From: Quadrisphaera sp. RL12-1S
GTDB taxonomy: Bacteria; Actinomycetota; Actinomycetes; Actinomycetales; Quadrisphaeraceae
Length of the DNA stretch: 64,000 nucleotides
Assembly: GCF_014270065.1 (NCBI RefSeq)
Contig: NZ_JACNME010000007.1
Coordinates: forward strand, 126,311 to 190,310
Reading direction: 5' to 3'
In this document: piece after piece, positions 24,585 to 33,009 of the stretch
Layout: each line of letters starts with the position of its first letter
How positions within the stretch are numbered: position 1 is the stretch's first letter
Made by a program: the position numbers and the translations under genes
Notes under the pieces: model-generated
Database searches by the model: none
Seen by the model: only the letters and a program-made list of their open reading frames with translations
What the model was told of the DNA's origin: nothing

Positions 24585-27077
24585 TCACCCGGCCGGAGCA
24601 GCCTGCGGGGCCCCGGTCGTCGACCCGCCGCCGTGGGACCGCTCCAGGGAGGCCCCCTCGACGTCCACGTCGGGCAGCACCCTCGCGAGCCAGCGCGGCA
24701 GCCACCACGCGCTGGCCCCCAGCAGGTGCATCACCGCGGGGATGACGAGCAGCCGCACGAGGAAGGCGTCGGCGAGCACACCGAAGGCCAGCCCGAACCC
24801 GAACGACCTGATGATCACCGAGTCGGAGCCGATGAACCCGGCGAAGACCGAGATCATGATGATGGCCGCGGCGACCACCACCCGGCGCCCCGCCTTCACG
24901 CCCGCTGTGACGGCGGTGCGCGCGCCGGCACCGTGGGCGTACGCCTCGCGCATGCCGGACACGAGGAAGAGCTGGTAGTCCATCGCCAGCCCGAACATGA
25001 TCCCGATGACGATCGTGGGCAGGAAGCTCAGCACCGGGCCGGGCGTCGTCACGCCGAACACCGACCCGAGCCAGCCCCACTGGTAGACCGCGGTGATGGC
25101 GCCGAGGGTGGCGAACAGCGACAGCACGAAGCCCAGCGTCGCCGTGAGCGGCACCAGCAGGGACCGGAAGACGACGACGAGGATGAGCAGCGACAGCCCC
25201 ACCACGAGGCCGAGGTAGCCCGGGAGCGCGCCGGCCAGCTTCTCGGAGACGTCGATGTTGCCGCTGGCGACACCGGCCACCCCGTAGCCCTCGGGCAGGG
25301 CCCTGATGTCCTTGACGAGGGTCTCGGTCGCCTCAGCGGTGGGGCCGCTCGTCGGGACCACCTGGAACGCGAGCAGCCGCTGGTCGGCGGAGGCGCCGAT
25401 CGGGGCGACGGCGGCGACGTCCGGCAGGCCCTTGAGCTGCTCGGCGATGCGCACCTGGTCGGCCAGCTGGTCGGTGCCCGTGACCGGCTGGGCCAGGTCG
25501 GCCACCACCAGCAGCGGACCGTTGACGCCCTCGCCGAAGGCGCGCTGGGTGAGCTCGAAGGCCTGGTACTGGGTGGAGTCCCTCGACTCCGAGGAGCCGT
25601 CCGGCAGCCCGAGGCGCAGCGACGCCGCGGGCACGGCCAGCACGCCGAGCACGGCCACACCGAGGACCACGGTGAGCACGGCGCGGCCGGTGCGCATCGG
25701 GCGCAGCGCCCCCTGGGCGGCAGCCTCGGCCGCGTCGTCGTCGTGGCGCTGCTGCTCCGCGGCGGCGTCGTGCCGGTCGTAGAACGCGCGCTCCTTCCGC
25801 CGCAGCACGCGAGCCCCCAGCAGGGAGAGCACGGCGGGGGTGAACGTCACGGCCATCGCCACCGCGACGAGCACGCAGAAGGCGCCGACGGTGCCCATCA
25901 GCCCCAGGAAGCCGATCCCGGTGACGTTGAGCGCGGCCAGGGCGATGACCACCGTCAGGCCCGCGAAGAGCACGGCGTTGCCCGCGGTCCCGGTGGCCAG
26001 GGCGATCGAGGGCCGCAGCTCCATCCCGTGCAGCAGCTGCCGGCGGTGGCGGTTGATGAGGAACAGGGAGTAGTCGATGCCGACCGCCAGGCCGAGCATC
26101 ACGCCGAGGACGGGCGTCACGGAGATCATGTCGACGACGCCGGACAGCGACAGGGCCGCGGTGACCCCGACGCCCACGCCCACCACGGCGGAGACGATCG
26201 GCACCGCGGCGGCGATCGCGGTGCCGAGCACCACGAGCAGCGCCACAGCGGCGATGACCAGGCCCACCGCCTCACCGGGGCCGAGGACCTCGGGGACCTC
26301 CTGGACCAGCTCCTGGCTGAGGGCCACCTGCACGCCCGGCAGGTCCGCGCCCTGCAGCTGGGAGGCGACGGCCTCCTTGGTCTCGGGGGTGACCTGGTCC
26401 TGGGGCAGGGTGAACTGGACCACCCCGAGGGCGGTGCCACCGTCCTGCGAGACCTGTCGGACGCCCTCGGACACGGCGAGCAGGCGGCTGCCGAGGTCCG
26501 CCTGGCGGGCCTGCTCCTCCAGCTGCGCGCGGCCGGCGTCGACCTGGGCCTGCTGCTGGTCGAGGGCGGACAGCTGCGCCTGCACCCGCGCCGACTGCTG
26601 CGCGGCGGCCGGCAGCGCCTGCAGCTGGGCCCGGCCGGCGTCGAGCTGCGCCTGGCCGGCGTCGAGCTGGGCCCGGGCGGCCTGCAGCTGCTGCTGGCCC
26701 GACTGCAGCTGGGCCGCTCGCTGCTCGCGCTCAGCGGTGGTGGTGGAGGGGTCGACCACGCCCTTGACCCCGGGGGTCGACGCCACGCGCTGCAGGAGCT
26801 GGGAGACCTGCGCGCGCTGGGTCTCGGTGAGGGCGGCGCCGTCGGTGGCGTGGAACACCACCGTGCCGCTGCCGCCGCTGGCGGCGGGGAACTCCCGCTG
26901 CAGCTGCGCGGCGACCCTCGCCGTGGGCGTCCCGGGCAGGCTCACCGTCGACGACAGCGTGCCGCCCAGGGTGAGGTACCCCGTCACGCCCAGGGCGAGC
27001 AGCGCCAGCCAGGTGCCGATCACGGTGCGGGGTCGGCGCCCCGCCAGGGAGCCGAGCGCGTAGAGCCAGCGGGCCAC
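24585..27077 (-). CDS. MMPL family RND transporter
   Basis: An 830-residue membrane transporter: one N-terminal helix, an extracytoplasmic domain, five helices (about 255-430), a repeat of this plan, and a C-terminal cytoplasmic tail. The stretch MLGLAVGIDYSLFLINRHR and its second-half counterpart MFGLAMDYQLFLVSGMREA are the MMPL signatures with the proton-relay Asp residues. The first outer loop (about 110-210) holds an unusually long Gln/Ala coiled coil (QLQSGQQQLQAARAQLDAGQ). Family members export lipids, siderophores or drugs using the proton gradient. The GTG start lies 1 nt after the stop of the TetR gene with GGAAGG at 9 nt, so the regulator and the pump are co-transcribed. Confidence 0.92.
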   Translation of the reverse strand: MARWLYALGSLAGRRPRTVIGTWLALLALGVTGYLTLGGTLSSTVSLPGTPTARVAAQLQREFPAASGGSGTVVFHATDGAALTETQRAQVSQLLQRVASTPGVKGVVDPSTTTAEREQRAAQLQSGQQQLQAARAQLDAGQAQLDAGRAQLQALPAAAQQSARVQAQLSALDQQQAQVDAGRAQLEEQARQADLGSRLLAVSEGVRQVSQDGGTALGVVQFTLPQDQVTPETKEAVASQLQGADLPGVQVALSQELVQEVPEVLGPGEAVGLVIAAVALLVVLGTAIAAAVPIVSAVVGVGVGVTAALSLSGVVDMISVTPVLGVMLGLAVGIDYSLFLINRHRRQLLHGMELRPSIALATGTAGNAVLFAGLTVVIALAALNVTGIGFLGLMGTVGAFCVLVAVAMAVTFTPAVLSLLGARVLRRKERAFYDRHDAAAEQQRHDDDAAEAAAQGALRPMRTGRAVLTVVLGVAVLGVLAVPAASLRLGLPDGSSESRDSTQYQAFELTQRAFGEGVNGPLLVVADLAQPVTGTDQLADQVRIAEQLKGLPDVAAVAPIGASADQRLLAFQVVPTSGPTAEATETLVKDIRALPEGYGVAGVASGNIDVSEKLAGALPGYLGLVVGLSLLILVVVFRSLLVPLTATLGFVLSLFATLGAITAVYQWGWLGSVFGVTTPGPVLSFLPTIVIGIMFGLAMDYQLFLVSGMREAYAHGAGARTAVTAGVKAGRRVVVAAAIIMISVFAGFIGSDSVIIRSFGFGLAFGVLADAFLVRLLVIPAVMHLLGASAWWLPRWLARVLPDVDVEGASLERSHGGGSTTGAPQAAPAG

Positions 27078-27078
27078 G

Positions 27079-27777
27079 TCAGGAGCCTTCCGTCGGGTCG
27101 GTCGTCAGGTCGGTCGTCGGGTCGGTCCTCGGGTGGGCGCCGAGGCGGCCGAAGCCGTGGCGCACGGCGTCGAAGAGCAGCTCGAGCAGCTCCTCGAGGC
27201 GGCGGCGCCCCACGGGGTCGAGGGAGCCGGAGGTCTCCTCGAGCCAGGTGGTCGCCACCACCGCCATGCCGTTCATGACGGTGGTGGTGAGCAGCTGCAC
27301 CTCGAGGGGCGTGAGGCCGGGGTGGCGCTGGCGCAGGCGCACGGCCGCCCCGGCGCCGAAGCGGTGCATCGCCTGCTGGCGCACCCGCTCGGCGGCGGCC
27401 TCGCGCCCCGGGGCCGACAGGGTGCGGCCCAGCCAGCTGAGCGCGGTGGCGACCTCGGGGGTGGTGAGCGTGGCCTGGAGGTCGTCCAGCGGGCTCGGCC
27501 CGGGGGCCGCCGCGCCCAGGTCCAGCTCGACGGCGGAGATGGCGCGCTCCAGCTCGGCCTCGACGCAGGCGACCACGGCGTCCTCGAGGTGGTCGAAGTG
27601 GTTGAAGACGGTCCGGCGGGAGACGTCGGCGCGCGCGGCGAGGTCGTCGGTGGTGAAGCCGGCGGCGCCGCGCTCGTCCACCAGCTCGCGCGCGGCGGCG
27701 ACGATGGCCGCGCGGTGCCGCGCCTTCAGCGCGGCCCGGCGGTCGGGGGCGGCGAGGTCCACCACCCCATCATGCAC
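27079..27777 (-). CDS. TetR family transcriptional regulator
   Basis: A 232-residue regulator from the GTG at 27777; GTGs at 27765 or 27762 (MVDLAAPDRRAAL) are equally possible starts. The N-terminal HTH is clear: AAARELVDERGAAGFTTDDLA, then ARADVSRRTVFNHFDHLEDAV. The C-terminal part is the variable ligand-binding domain (about 70-215) and ends with a Thr/Asp repeat (DPTTDLTTDPTEGS) coded by GTCGGGTCG-type repeats. The next gene, the MMPL exporter, follows after 1 nt, so the protein most likely represses the pump and itself through the tandem palindrome at 27773-27802, which covers its own start. The inducer is probably a substrate of the pump. Confidence 0.9.
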   Translation of the reverse strand: MHDGVVDLAAPDRRAALKARHRAAIVAAARELVDERGAAGFTTDDLAARADVSRRTVFNHFDHLEDAVVACVEAELERAISAVELDLGAAAPGPSPLDDLQATLTTPEVATALSWLGRTLSAPGREAAAERVRQQAMHRFGAGAAVRLRQRHPGLTPLEVQLLTTTVMNGMAVVATTWLEETSGSLDPVGRRRLEELLELLFDAVRHGFGRLGAHPRTDPTTDLTTDPTEGS

Positions 27778-27802
27778 TCAGTGCAACGTTGCGCTCGGTG
27801 CA
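27773..27802. promoter_or_regulatory. Tandem palindromic operator of the TetR-MMPL operon
   Basis: TGCACTCAGTGCA (27773-27785, perfect palindrome around one base) and TGCGCTCGGTGCA (27790-27802, same pattern with two changes) are separated by ACGT, a 17-bp centre distance. They overlap the start of the TetR gene and the last codons of the upstream GGDEF-EAL gene. Position and symmetry fit a two-dimer TetR site. Confidence 0.65.
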
Positions 27803-29808
27803 CCGGGTGTGGCGTCGGCGACACCGGCACCGCGCAGCAGGCTCGCGTCACCCCGCGCCAGCACGAGCTCGTCCAGCTGGTCGGCCGGCAGGGCCCGGCT
27901 CCACAGCCAGCCCTGGGCCAGGTCCGCGCCGGCGGCGCGCACAGCGGCCTCGTGCTCGGAGGTCTCCACGCCCTCCGCCGTGACCAGGGCGCCCACGGCG
28001 TGCCCGGCGCGGACCGCGAGCGCCAGCAGCTCCGCGGCACCCGGCTCGGAGGACACCACCAGCGACCTGTCGATCTTCAGAACATCGCAGGGGAGCCGCT
28101 TGAGCTGGCCCACCGAGGTGTAGCCGGTGCCGAAGTCGTCGATGGCCACCTGCACGCCGAGGTCGCGGATGGCCTGCAGGTGCTCCACGGACGGGCCCTG
28201 CTCCACGACGTCGGTCTCGGTGACCTCCACGACCAGGCGGCCGGGCGGGACGCCCGCGGCGGCCAGCGCCGCGGCGACGTCCTCGACCGAGGAGGGGGAG
28301 GCGAGGTGGCGCGGGGCGAGGTTGACGCCGATGATCGGCCCGTCGTCGCCCCGCGCCCGCGCCCAGGCCGCCTGCTGGGCGACAGCGGTGCGCAGCACCC
28401 ACCGGCCGAGGTCGCACACGAGGTCGGAGCGCTCCGCCAGGGGCACGAAGACGTCCGGTACCAGCGGGCCCCGCTGCGGGTGGTCCCACCGCACCAGGGC
28501 CTCCAGGCCGTCGGCCGCGCCGCGTGCCAGGTCCACCACCGGCTGGTAGTGCAGCTGCAGCTGGTCGGCCGCCAGGGCGGCGCGCAGGTCTGCCTCGAGG
28601 GCGGCGCGCTCGGCCACCTCGCGGCGCAGCTCCTCACCGAACAGCACGGCCTGGCCGCGCCCTGCGGCCTTGGCGCGGTAGGCGGCGGTGTCCGCCTCGT
28701 GGAGCAGGGCGTCCGCGTCGGCCTGCCCGTCCGGGCTCCACGCGGCCCCGACGCTGGCGCCGACCGCCACCGCCCGCCCGTCGGCGGTCATGGGGGCCGA
28801 CAGGTGCTGCACCAGCCGCCGGGCGAGCGCCATGACGTCGTCCTCGCCCTGCGCACTGGTCAGCACCACCACGAACTCGTCACCCCCCAGCCGCCCCACC
28901 ACGTCGGTGGAGCGCACGCAGGAGGCGATCCGCCCGGCGACGGTGCGCAGCACCTCGTCGCCGGCGCGGTGCCCGTGGGTGTCGTTGACGCGCTTGAAGC
29001 CGTCCAGGTCCACGAAGAGCACCCCCGCCCCGCGGTGCTCCCGGCGGGCGGCGCGCAGGGCGGTGCCCAGGCGCGCCCGGCTGGTGGCGCGGTTGGCCAG
29101 GCCCGTCAGCGGGTCGTGCGCCGCCTGCCGCTCCAGGGTGCGGGTGAGGCCCTCGAGCGCCTGCACGGACCTGCCGGCGGCGCGGACGGCCTCGGCGGTC
29201 CGCGCCACCACCAGCACCGCCAGGAGCGCGCCCGCCACCACCACGGCCCAGACGAGCCAGCTGCTCGCCCACCCCTGGCCGCCGCCGGGTGCGGGCTCGG
29301 TGCGAGGCCGGAGGAGCAGCAGCGCGAGCACCGCCGAGGGCAGGCCCATCGCCGCGGTGAGGACCACCCCGGACGACAGGCCCATCGCCACGGGCTCCGC
29401 CTCCGCGTCGCCCTGGTCGGGGTCGGGGTGCAGGGCGGCGGACGCCCAGAGCAGGTTGCCGACGAGCGTGCCGGCCGCCAGCACGGAGGCGTAGGGGTTG
29501 TGGTTCCCCCACAGCAGCCAGGTGGCGTCGCAGGCGAGGACGACGACGACGGCGGCCGCCCCCAGGCGCGGTCCGGCGCTGCGCCACCGGGTGGCTGACA
29601 GGAGCACCACCGCCTGCGAGACCAGCACCACGTCACCGATGAGGTAGCTGACGCCCAGGGCGTGGTCGGCGGCGACCCGGTGCTGGCTGTCCAGGGCCGG
29701 CCCCACCACCGCCGCGCAGCAGAGCAGCGCCAGGGCCACGGCGGCGATGCCGCCCTCGAGCACCCGGGGGCGCCAGTGGCGCTCGCCGGCGTCGCGGGTC
29801 AGCAGCAC
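27778..29808 (-). CDS. GGDEF-EAL protein, major part of a frameshifted gene
   Basis: Reading from 29808 gives 676 residues: several membrane helices (about 1-205), a GGDEF domain (about 230-395) and an EAL domain (about 405-655). The GGDEF part is intact (VDLDGFKRVNDTHGH, RLGGDEFVVVL), as is the EAL part (LEALVRWDHP, VEVTETDVV, DDFGTGYTS, LKIDRSL, TAEGVET), so both synthesis and hydrolysis of c-di-GMP are possible. The helices at the start are incomplete: the missing ones are in another frame at 29853-30127, and removing one G from the G6 run at 29847-29852 joins both into one 782-residue protein. Either the gene is broken, slippage-controlled, or the sequence has an error. The 3' end carries the TetR operator. 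Confidence 0.8.
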   Translation of the reverse strand: MLLTRDAGERHWRPRVLEGGIAAVALALLCCAAVVGPALDSQHRVAADHALGVSYLIGDVVLVSQAVVLLSATRWRSAGPRLGAAAVVVVLACDATWLLWGNHNPYASVLAAGTLVGNLLWASAALHPDPDQGDAEAEPVAMGLSSGVVLTAAMGLPSAVLALLLLRPRTEPAPGGGQGWASSWLVWAVVVAGALLAVLVVARTAEAVRAAGRSVQALEGLTRTLERQAAHDPLTGLANRATSRARLGTALRAARREHRGAGVLFVDLDGFKRVNDTHGHRAGDEVLRTVAGRIASCVRSTDVVGRLGGDEFVVVLTSAQGEDDVMALARRLVQHLSAPMTADGRAVAVGASVGAAWSPDGQADADALLHEADTAAYRAKAAGRGQAVLFGEELRREVAERAALEADLRAALAADQLQLHYQPVVDLARGAADGLEALVRWDHPQRGPLVPDVFVPLAERSDLVCDLGRWVLRTAVAQQAAWARARGDDGPIIGVNLAPRHLASPSSVEDVAAALAAAGVPPGRLVVEVTETDVVEQGPSVEHLQAIRDLGVQVAIDDFGTGYTSVGQLKRLPCDVLKIDRSLVVSSEPGAAELLALAVRAGHAVGALVTAEGVETSEHEAAVRAAGADLAQGWLWSRALPADQLDELVLARGDASLLRGAGVADATPGAPSATLH

Positions 29809-30127
29809 GAGTCCCAGGGCCAGCGGGAGGTAACCGGCCAGGTAGAGGGGGGCCGCCGGGGGAGCCCCCGCCGACGTAGCCGAGCTGGAGGGCCAGGACG
29901 TGCAGGCCGTCTCCCGCCAGCCAGAGGGCGTAGGCGGTGGCCAGGCACCACCAGCCCGCGCCGCGACGTCCGCGGCGGCGGGCGCCGACCACCATCGCCG
30001 TCACGCCGAGCGCGCTCAGCGGCAGCTGGACGAGGGCGGACAGCGGACCCGCCAGCGCGAGCACCACCACGGCGCCGGCGACCCCCAGCGCCAGCGCCCC
30101 GCTCCAGTGCCGCCGCAACCGCGTCAC
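29633..30127 (-). pseudogene. N-terminal membrane part of the frameshifted GGDEF-EAL gene
   Basis: From the GTG at 30127 this frame codes membrane helices (SGALALGVAGAVVVLALAG, LPLSALGVTAMVVGARR, GWWCLATAYALWLAGDGLHV) up to GYVGGGSPGGPP, then turns into Arg/Pro-rich nonsense and stops at 29633. At the six-G run 29847-29852 the other frame takes over with LYLAGYLPLALGLVLLTRDA, which continues the helices. The meaningful part is therefore 29853-30127, joined to 27778-29846. Confidence 0.7.
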
Positions 30128-30182
30128 GCGTGGATCATCGACACCCGGACCGCACCCCTTGACCGGCCTGGCGGTCAGGCGG

Positions 30183-31622
30183 TCAGGCGGTGTGGTCGAC
30201 GGCCAGCTGCGGCGGCGGCCGCCGGAACCCGCGGGTCAGCACCGCGAGGTAGACCACCCCGGCCGCGGCCCACACCCCTCCGACCTCGAAGGTCAGCGAG
30301 GTCAGCTGGGTCCACAGCCACAGGGTCAGGCAGAAGCCGACGACCGGGACGACGGCGTAGAGCAGCAGGTCCCGCGGGGACCGGCGACCGCCGTCCACCA
30401 CGTAGGTCTTGATGACCGTCAGGTTGACCAGGGAGAACGCCGCCAGCGCCCCGAAGCTGATGATGGAGGCGAGCGTCGCCAGGTCGATCGCCAGGGCCAC
30501 CAGCGACAGCGCGCCCACCACCAGCGTGGCGCCCACCGGGGTGGCCCACCGCGCGGAGAGCACCCCGAAGACGCGGCGCGGGAGCACGCCGTCGCGGCCC
30601 ATGGCGAAGAGGATCCGCGCCACGGAGACCTGGCTGGCGGTCGCGGAGGCCACGCAGCCGGCGATGTAGGCGGCCAGGAAGAAGCTGGCGAGGGCCTTCC
30701 CGCCGGCCTCGGTCATCACCTGCAGGCCCGCCGAGTCGGGGTCGGTGATGGAGCGCCAGTCCGGCAGCGCCGTCTGGGAGGCCCACGACAGCACGATGAA
30801 GATCACGCCGCCCAGGGCCGTGGTGGTGATGATGGCCGCCGGCACGGTGCGGCGGGGCTCCCTGGCCTCCTCGGACAGGGTGGAGATGGCGTCGAAGCCC
30901 AGGAAGGACAGCGCCAGCACGGCGGCGCCGGAGAAGACGGTGCCCCAGGAGAGCTCGCCGGAGACGAAGGGGGCGGTGAGCGAGGGGGCGTCGGCGGCGC
31001 CGGCCAGCTGCGCCACGACCACCGCCACGAAGACCACGGCGAACACCAGCTGCACGCCCACCAGCAGCACGTTCGCCTTGTCGACCACGGTGATGCCCAC
31101 CACGGTGAGCGCGGTGACGAGCACCACGGCCACCACCACGACCAGCCACTGCGGCACCGCGGGGAACTGCGCGTTGATGTAGAGGCCGACGACGAGGTAG
31201 TTGATCATCGGCAGCAGGAGGTAGTCGAGCATGAGCACCCAGCCGGTGAGGAAGCCGGCCTTCGCGCCGAAGGCGCGCTGCACGAAGGTGTAGGCCGAGC
31301 CCGCCGACGGGTGGCTCCTGACGTTGAGCGCGTAGCTGACCGCCGTGAAGGCCATCACCACGGTGGTGACGACGTAGGCGGTGGCCAGGTGCCCGCTGGT
31401 CTGCTGGGTCACCAGCCCGTAGGTGGTGAAGACGGTGAGGGGCACCAGGTAGGCGAGCCCGAAGAGCACCAGCGACGGCGTGCCGAGCACCCGCCGCAGC
31501 GTCCCGTCGACGACGAGCCCGTGCTGCTGGGAGGGCTGCTGGGAGGGCTGCTGGGAGGGCTGCTGGGAAGGCTGCTGCGACGCCTGGCGCGGGTCCGCGC
31601 CGCTGCGGTCGACGGTGCTCAC
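30183..31622 (-). CDS. APC family amino acid/polyamine permease
   Basis: A 479-residue transporter with 12 helices. The GTG at 31622 overlaps the stop of the deacetylase gene (GTGA) and has GGAGG 7 nt upstream, which sets the start. The N-terminus has a cytoplasmic SQQP repeat (coded by 12-bp repeats at about 31530-31578). Helix 1 (LGTPSLVLFGLAYLVPLTVF) and the stretch SHPSAGSAYTFVQRAFG are typical of the APC superfamily, as is SFLGFDAISTLSEEAREPRRTVP. Family substrates are amino acids or polyamines; its coupling to an acetylpolyamine-amidohydrolase-like enzyme favours a (acetyl)polyamine or acetylated amino compound, which is inference. Confidence 0.88.
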   Translation of the reverse strand: MSTVDRSGADPRQASQQPSQQPSQQPSQQPSQQHGLVVDGTLRRVLGTPSLVLFGLAYLVPLTVFTTYGLVTQQTSGHLATAYVVTTVVMAFTAVSYALNVRSHPSAGSAYTFVQRAFGAKAGFLTGWVLMLDYLLLPMINYLVVGLYINAQFPAVPQWLVVVVAVVLVTALTVVGITVVDKANVLLVGVQLVFAVVFVAVVVAQLAGAADAPSLTAPFVSGELSWGTVFSGAAVLALSFLGFDAISTLSEEAREPRRTVPAAIITTTALGGVIFIVLSWASQTALPDWRSITDPDSAGLQVMTEAGGKALASFFLAAYIAGCVASATASQVSVARILFAMGRDGVLPRRVFGVLSARWATPVGATLVVGALSLVALAIDLATLASIISFGALAAFSLVNLTVIKTYVVDGGRRSPRDLLLYAVVPVVGFCLTLWLWTQLTSLTFEVGGVWAAAGVVYLAVLTRGFRRPPPQLAVDHTA

Positions 31623-32740
31623 CGGGCCACCTCCGCCAGCGCGAGCCCGGCGGCGCGGGCGGCGGCCGCCACGGCCTCGGCCTGGTGGGGGCGCAGCGCC
31701 TGGTCGGGCAGGTCCTCGTACTCCTCGGCGAGGAAGTCGGTGACCTCCGTGCGCTCCCCCGACATCTCCTCGAGCACGGCCACGCCGCACAGCGGGGCGT
31801 AGACGGGGCTGTAGCCGCCCTCGTGCGTCATGATCACGCGCCCGTCGCAGAGGCGGTCGGCGGCGTCGAGCACGGCGCGGGCCATCCGCCGGAAGCCGGT
31901 GGTGGTGACCACCATGCCGCCGAGCGGGTCCAGGGCCGCGGGGTCGAACCCGGAGGCGACCACCACGAGGTCGGGCCGGTGGCGCTCCAGCGCCGGCAGC
32001 ACCACCTGCTCGACGGCGTGCAGGTAGCCGTCGTTGCCGGTGCCCGCGGGCAGCGGCACGTTGATGGCGCTGCCCTCCCCCGCGCCGCGGCCGCGGTCGG
32101 TCAGGCGGCCGGTGCCCTTGGGGTAGAGCTGGTCCTGGTGGACGGAGATGGTGAGCACGTCGGGGTCCTCGGCGAAGACCTCCTCCGTGCCGTTGCCGTG
32201 GTGGACGTCCCAGTCCACCACCGCCACGCGCTCCACCCCGTGGTGGCGGCGCACGTGCTGGATGGCGATCGCGGCGTTCGCGAAGACGCAGAAGCCCATG
32301 CCGGTCTCGGGGCGGGCGTGGTGGCCGGGCGGGCGGACCAGCGCGTAGGCGTTGGTGGTGCGGCCGGTCACCACGGCCTTGGCGGCCTGCACGGCACCGC
32401 CCGCGGCGAGCAGGGCGATGTCCACGCCGCCGGGACCGAACGGGGAGGTGCCGTCACCGGCGTCACCGCCGCGCTCGGCGGCGCTGCCGGCACGGATGCG
32501 CTCGAGGTGCTCGCGGGTGTGGACGGCGAGGACGTCGTCCTCGGTGGCGAGCACGGCCCGGATCCTGTCGAGCCTGGCGGCGAGCCCGCTGACCTCCACC
32601 AGCGCGGCGAAGCGCGTCTTGGACTCGGCGGACTCCACGTGGTGGTGCGGCTGGACGAACCCGCCGGGCCGGGCGAACGCCGCGTGCGTGCCGGTGTCGT
32701 GCCAGCCGTAGAGCTCTTCCCAGACGTAGCCGGTGCGCAT
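31619..32740 (-). CDS. Histone deacetylase family / acetylpolyamine amidohydrolase-like zinc enzyme
   Basis: A 373-residue cytoplasmic enzyme with the class II HDAC fold signatures: RPPGHHARPETGMGFCVFAN (the His-His charge relay), VVDWDVHHGNGTEEVF (Asp and His zinc ligands), VVASGFDPAALDPLGGM (second Asp ligand) and THEGGYSPVYAPLC near the end. In bacteria such proteins remove acetyl groups from acetylpolyamines or other small amides rather than histones. ATG at 32740, with GGGGGAGGG just upstream. The last bases overlap the start of the APC permease gene, so uptake and deacetylation are probably one pathway; no polyamine oxidase or synthetase gene is near. Confidence 0.88.
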   Translation of the reverse strand: MRTGYVWEELYGWHDTGTHAAFARPGGFVQPHHHVESAESKTRFAALVEVSGLAARLDRIRAVLATEDDVLAVHTREHLERIRAGSAAERGGDAGDGTSPFGPGGVDIALLAAGGAVQAAKAVVTGRTTNAYALVRPPGHHARPETGMGFCVFANAAIAIQHVRRHHGVERVAVVDWDVHHGNGTEEVFAEDPDVLTISVHQDQLYPKGTGRLTDRGRGAGEGSAINVPLPAGTGNDGYLHAVEQVVLPALERHRPDLVVVASGFDPAALDPLGGMVVTTTGFRRMARAVLDAADRLCDGRVIMTHEGGYSPVYAPLCGVAVLEEMSGERTEVTDFLAEEYEDLPDQALRPHQAEAVAAAARAAGLALAEVAR

Positions 32741-33009
32741 GGCCCTCCCCCGTCGCCCTCAGCCTCGGCGGCTGACGCTGGCCGTCGCGACGGGCACCGA
32801 GGACGGCGCCGTCGCGGGTGTCCCGGACACTAGGCGCCGCAGCAGGCGCCGACAAGGAGCGCGGCGCGGATCCGAGGCGGTGTCCCCACCACCCCGGGGG
32901 ACGTCGGACCCGGTCCGGAGGGGCCGAAGGGCTCTGGCGGCTGGGCCGCACGGGTGTCACGACCGACACGGCCTCGCAGTGACGCTGCGCATTCCCTCAG
33001 ATTCGCTGC

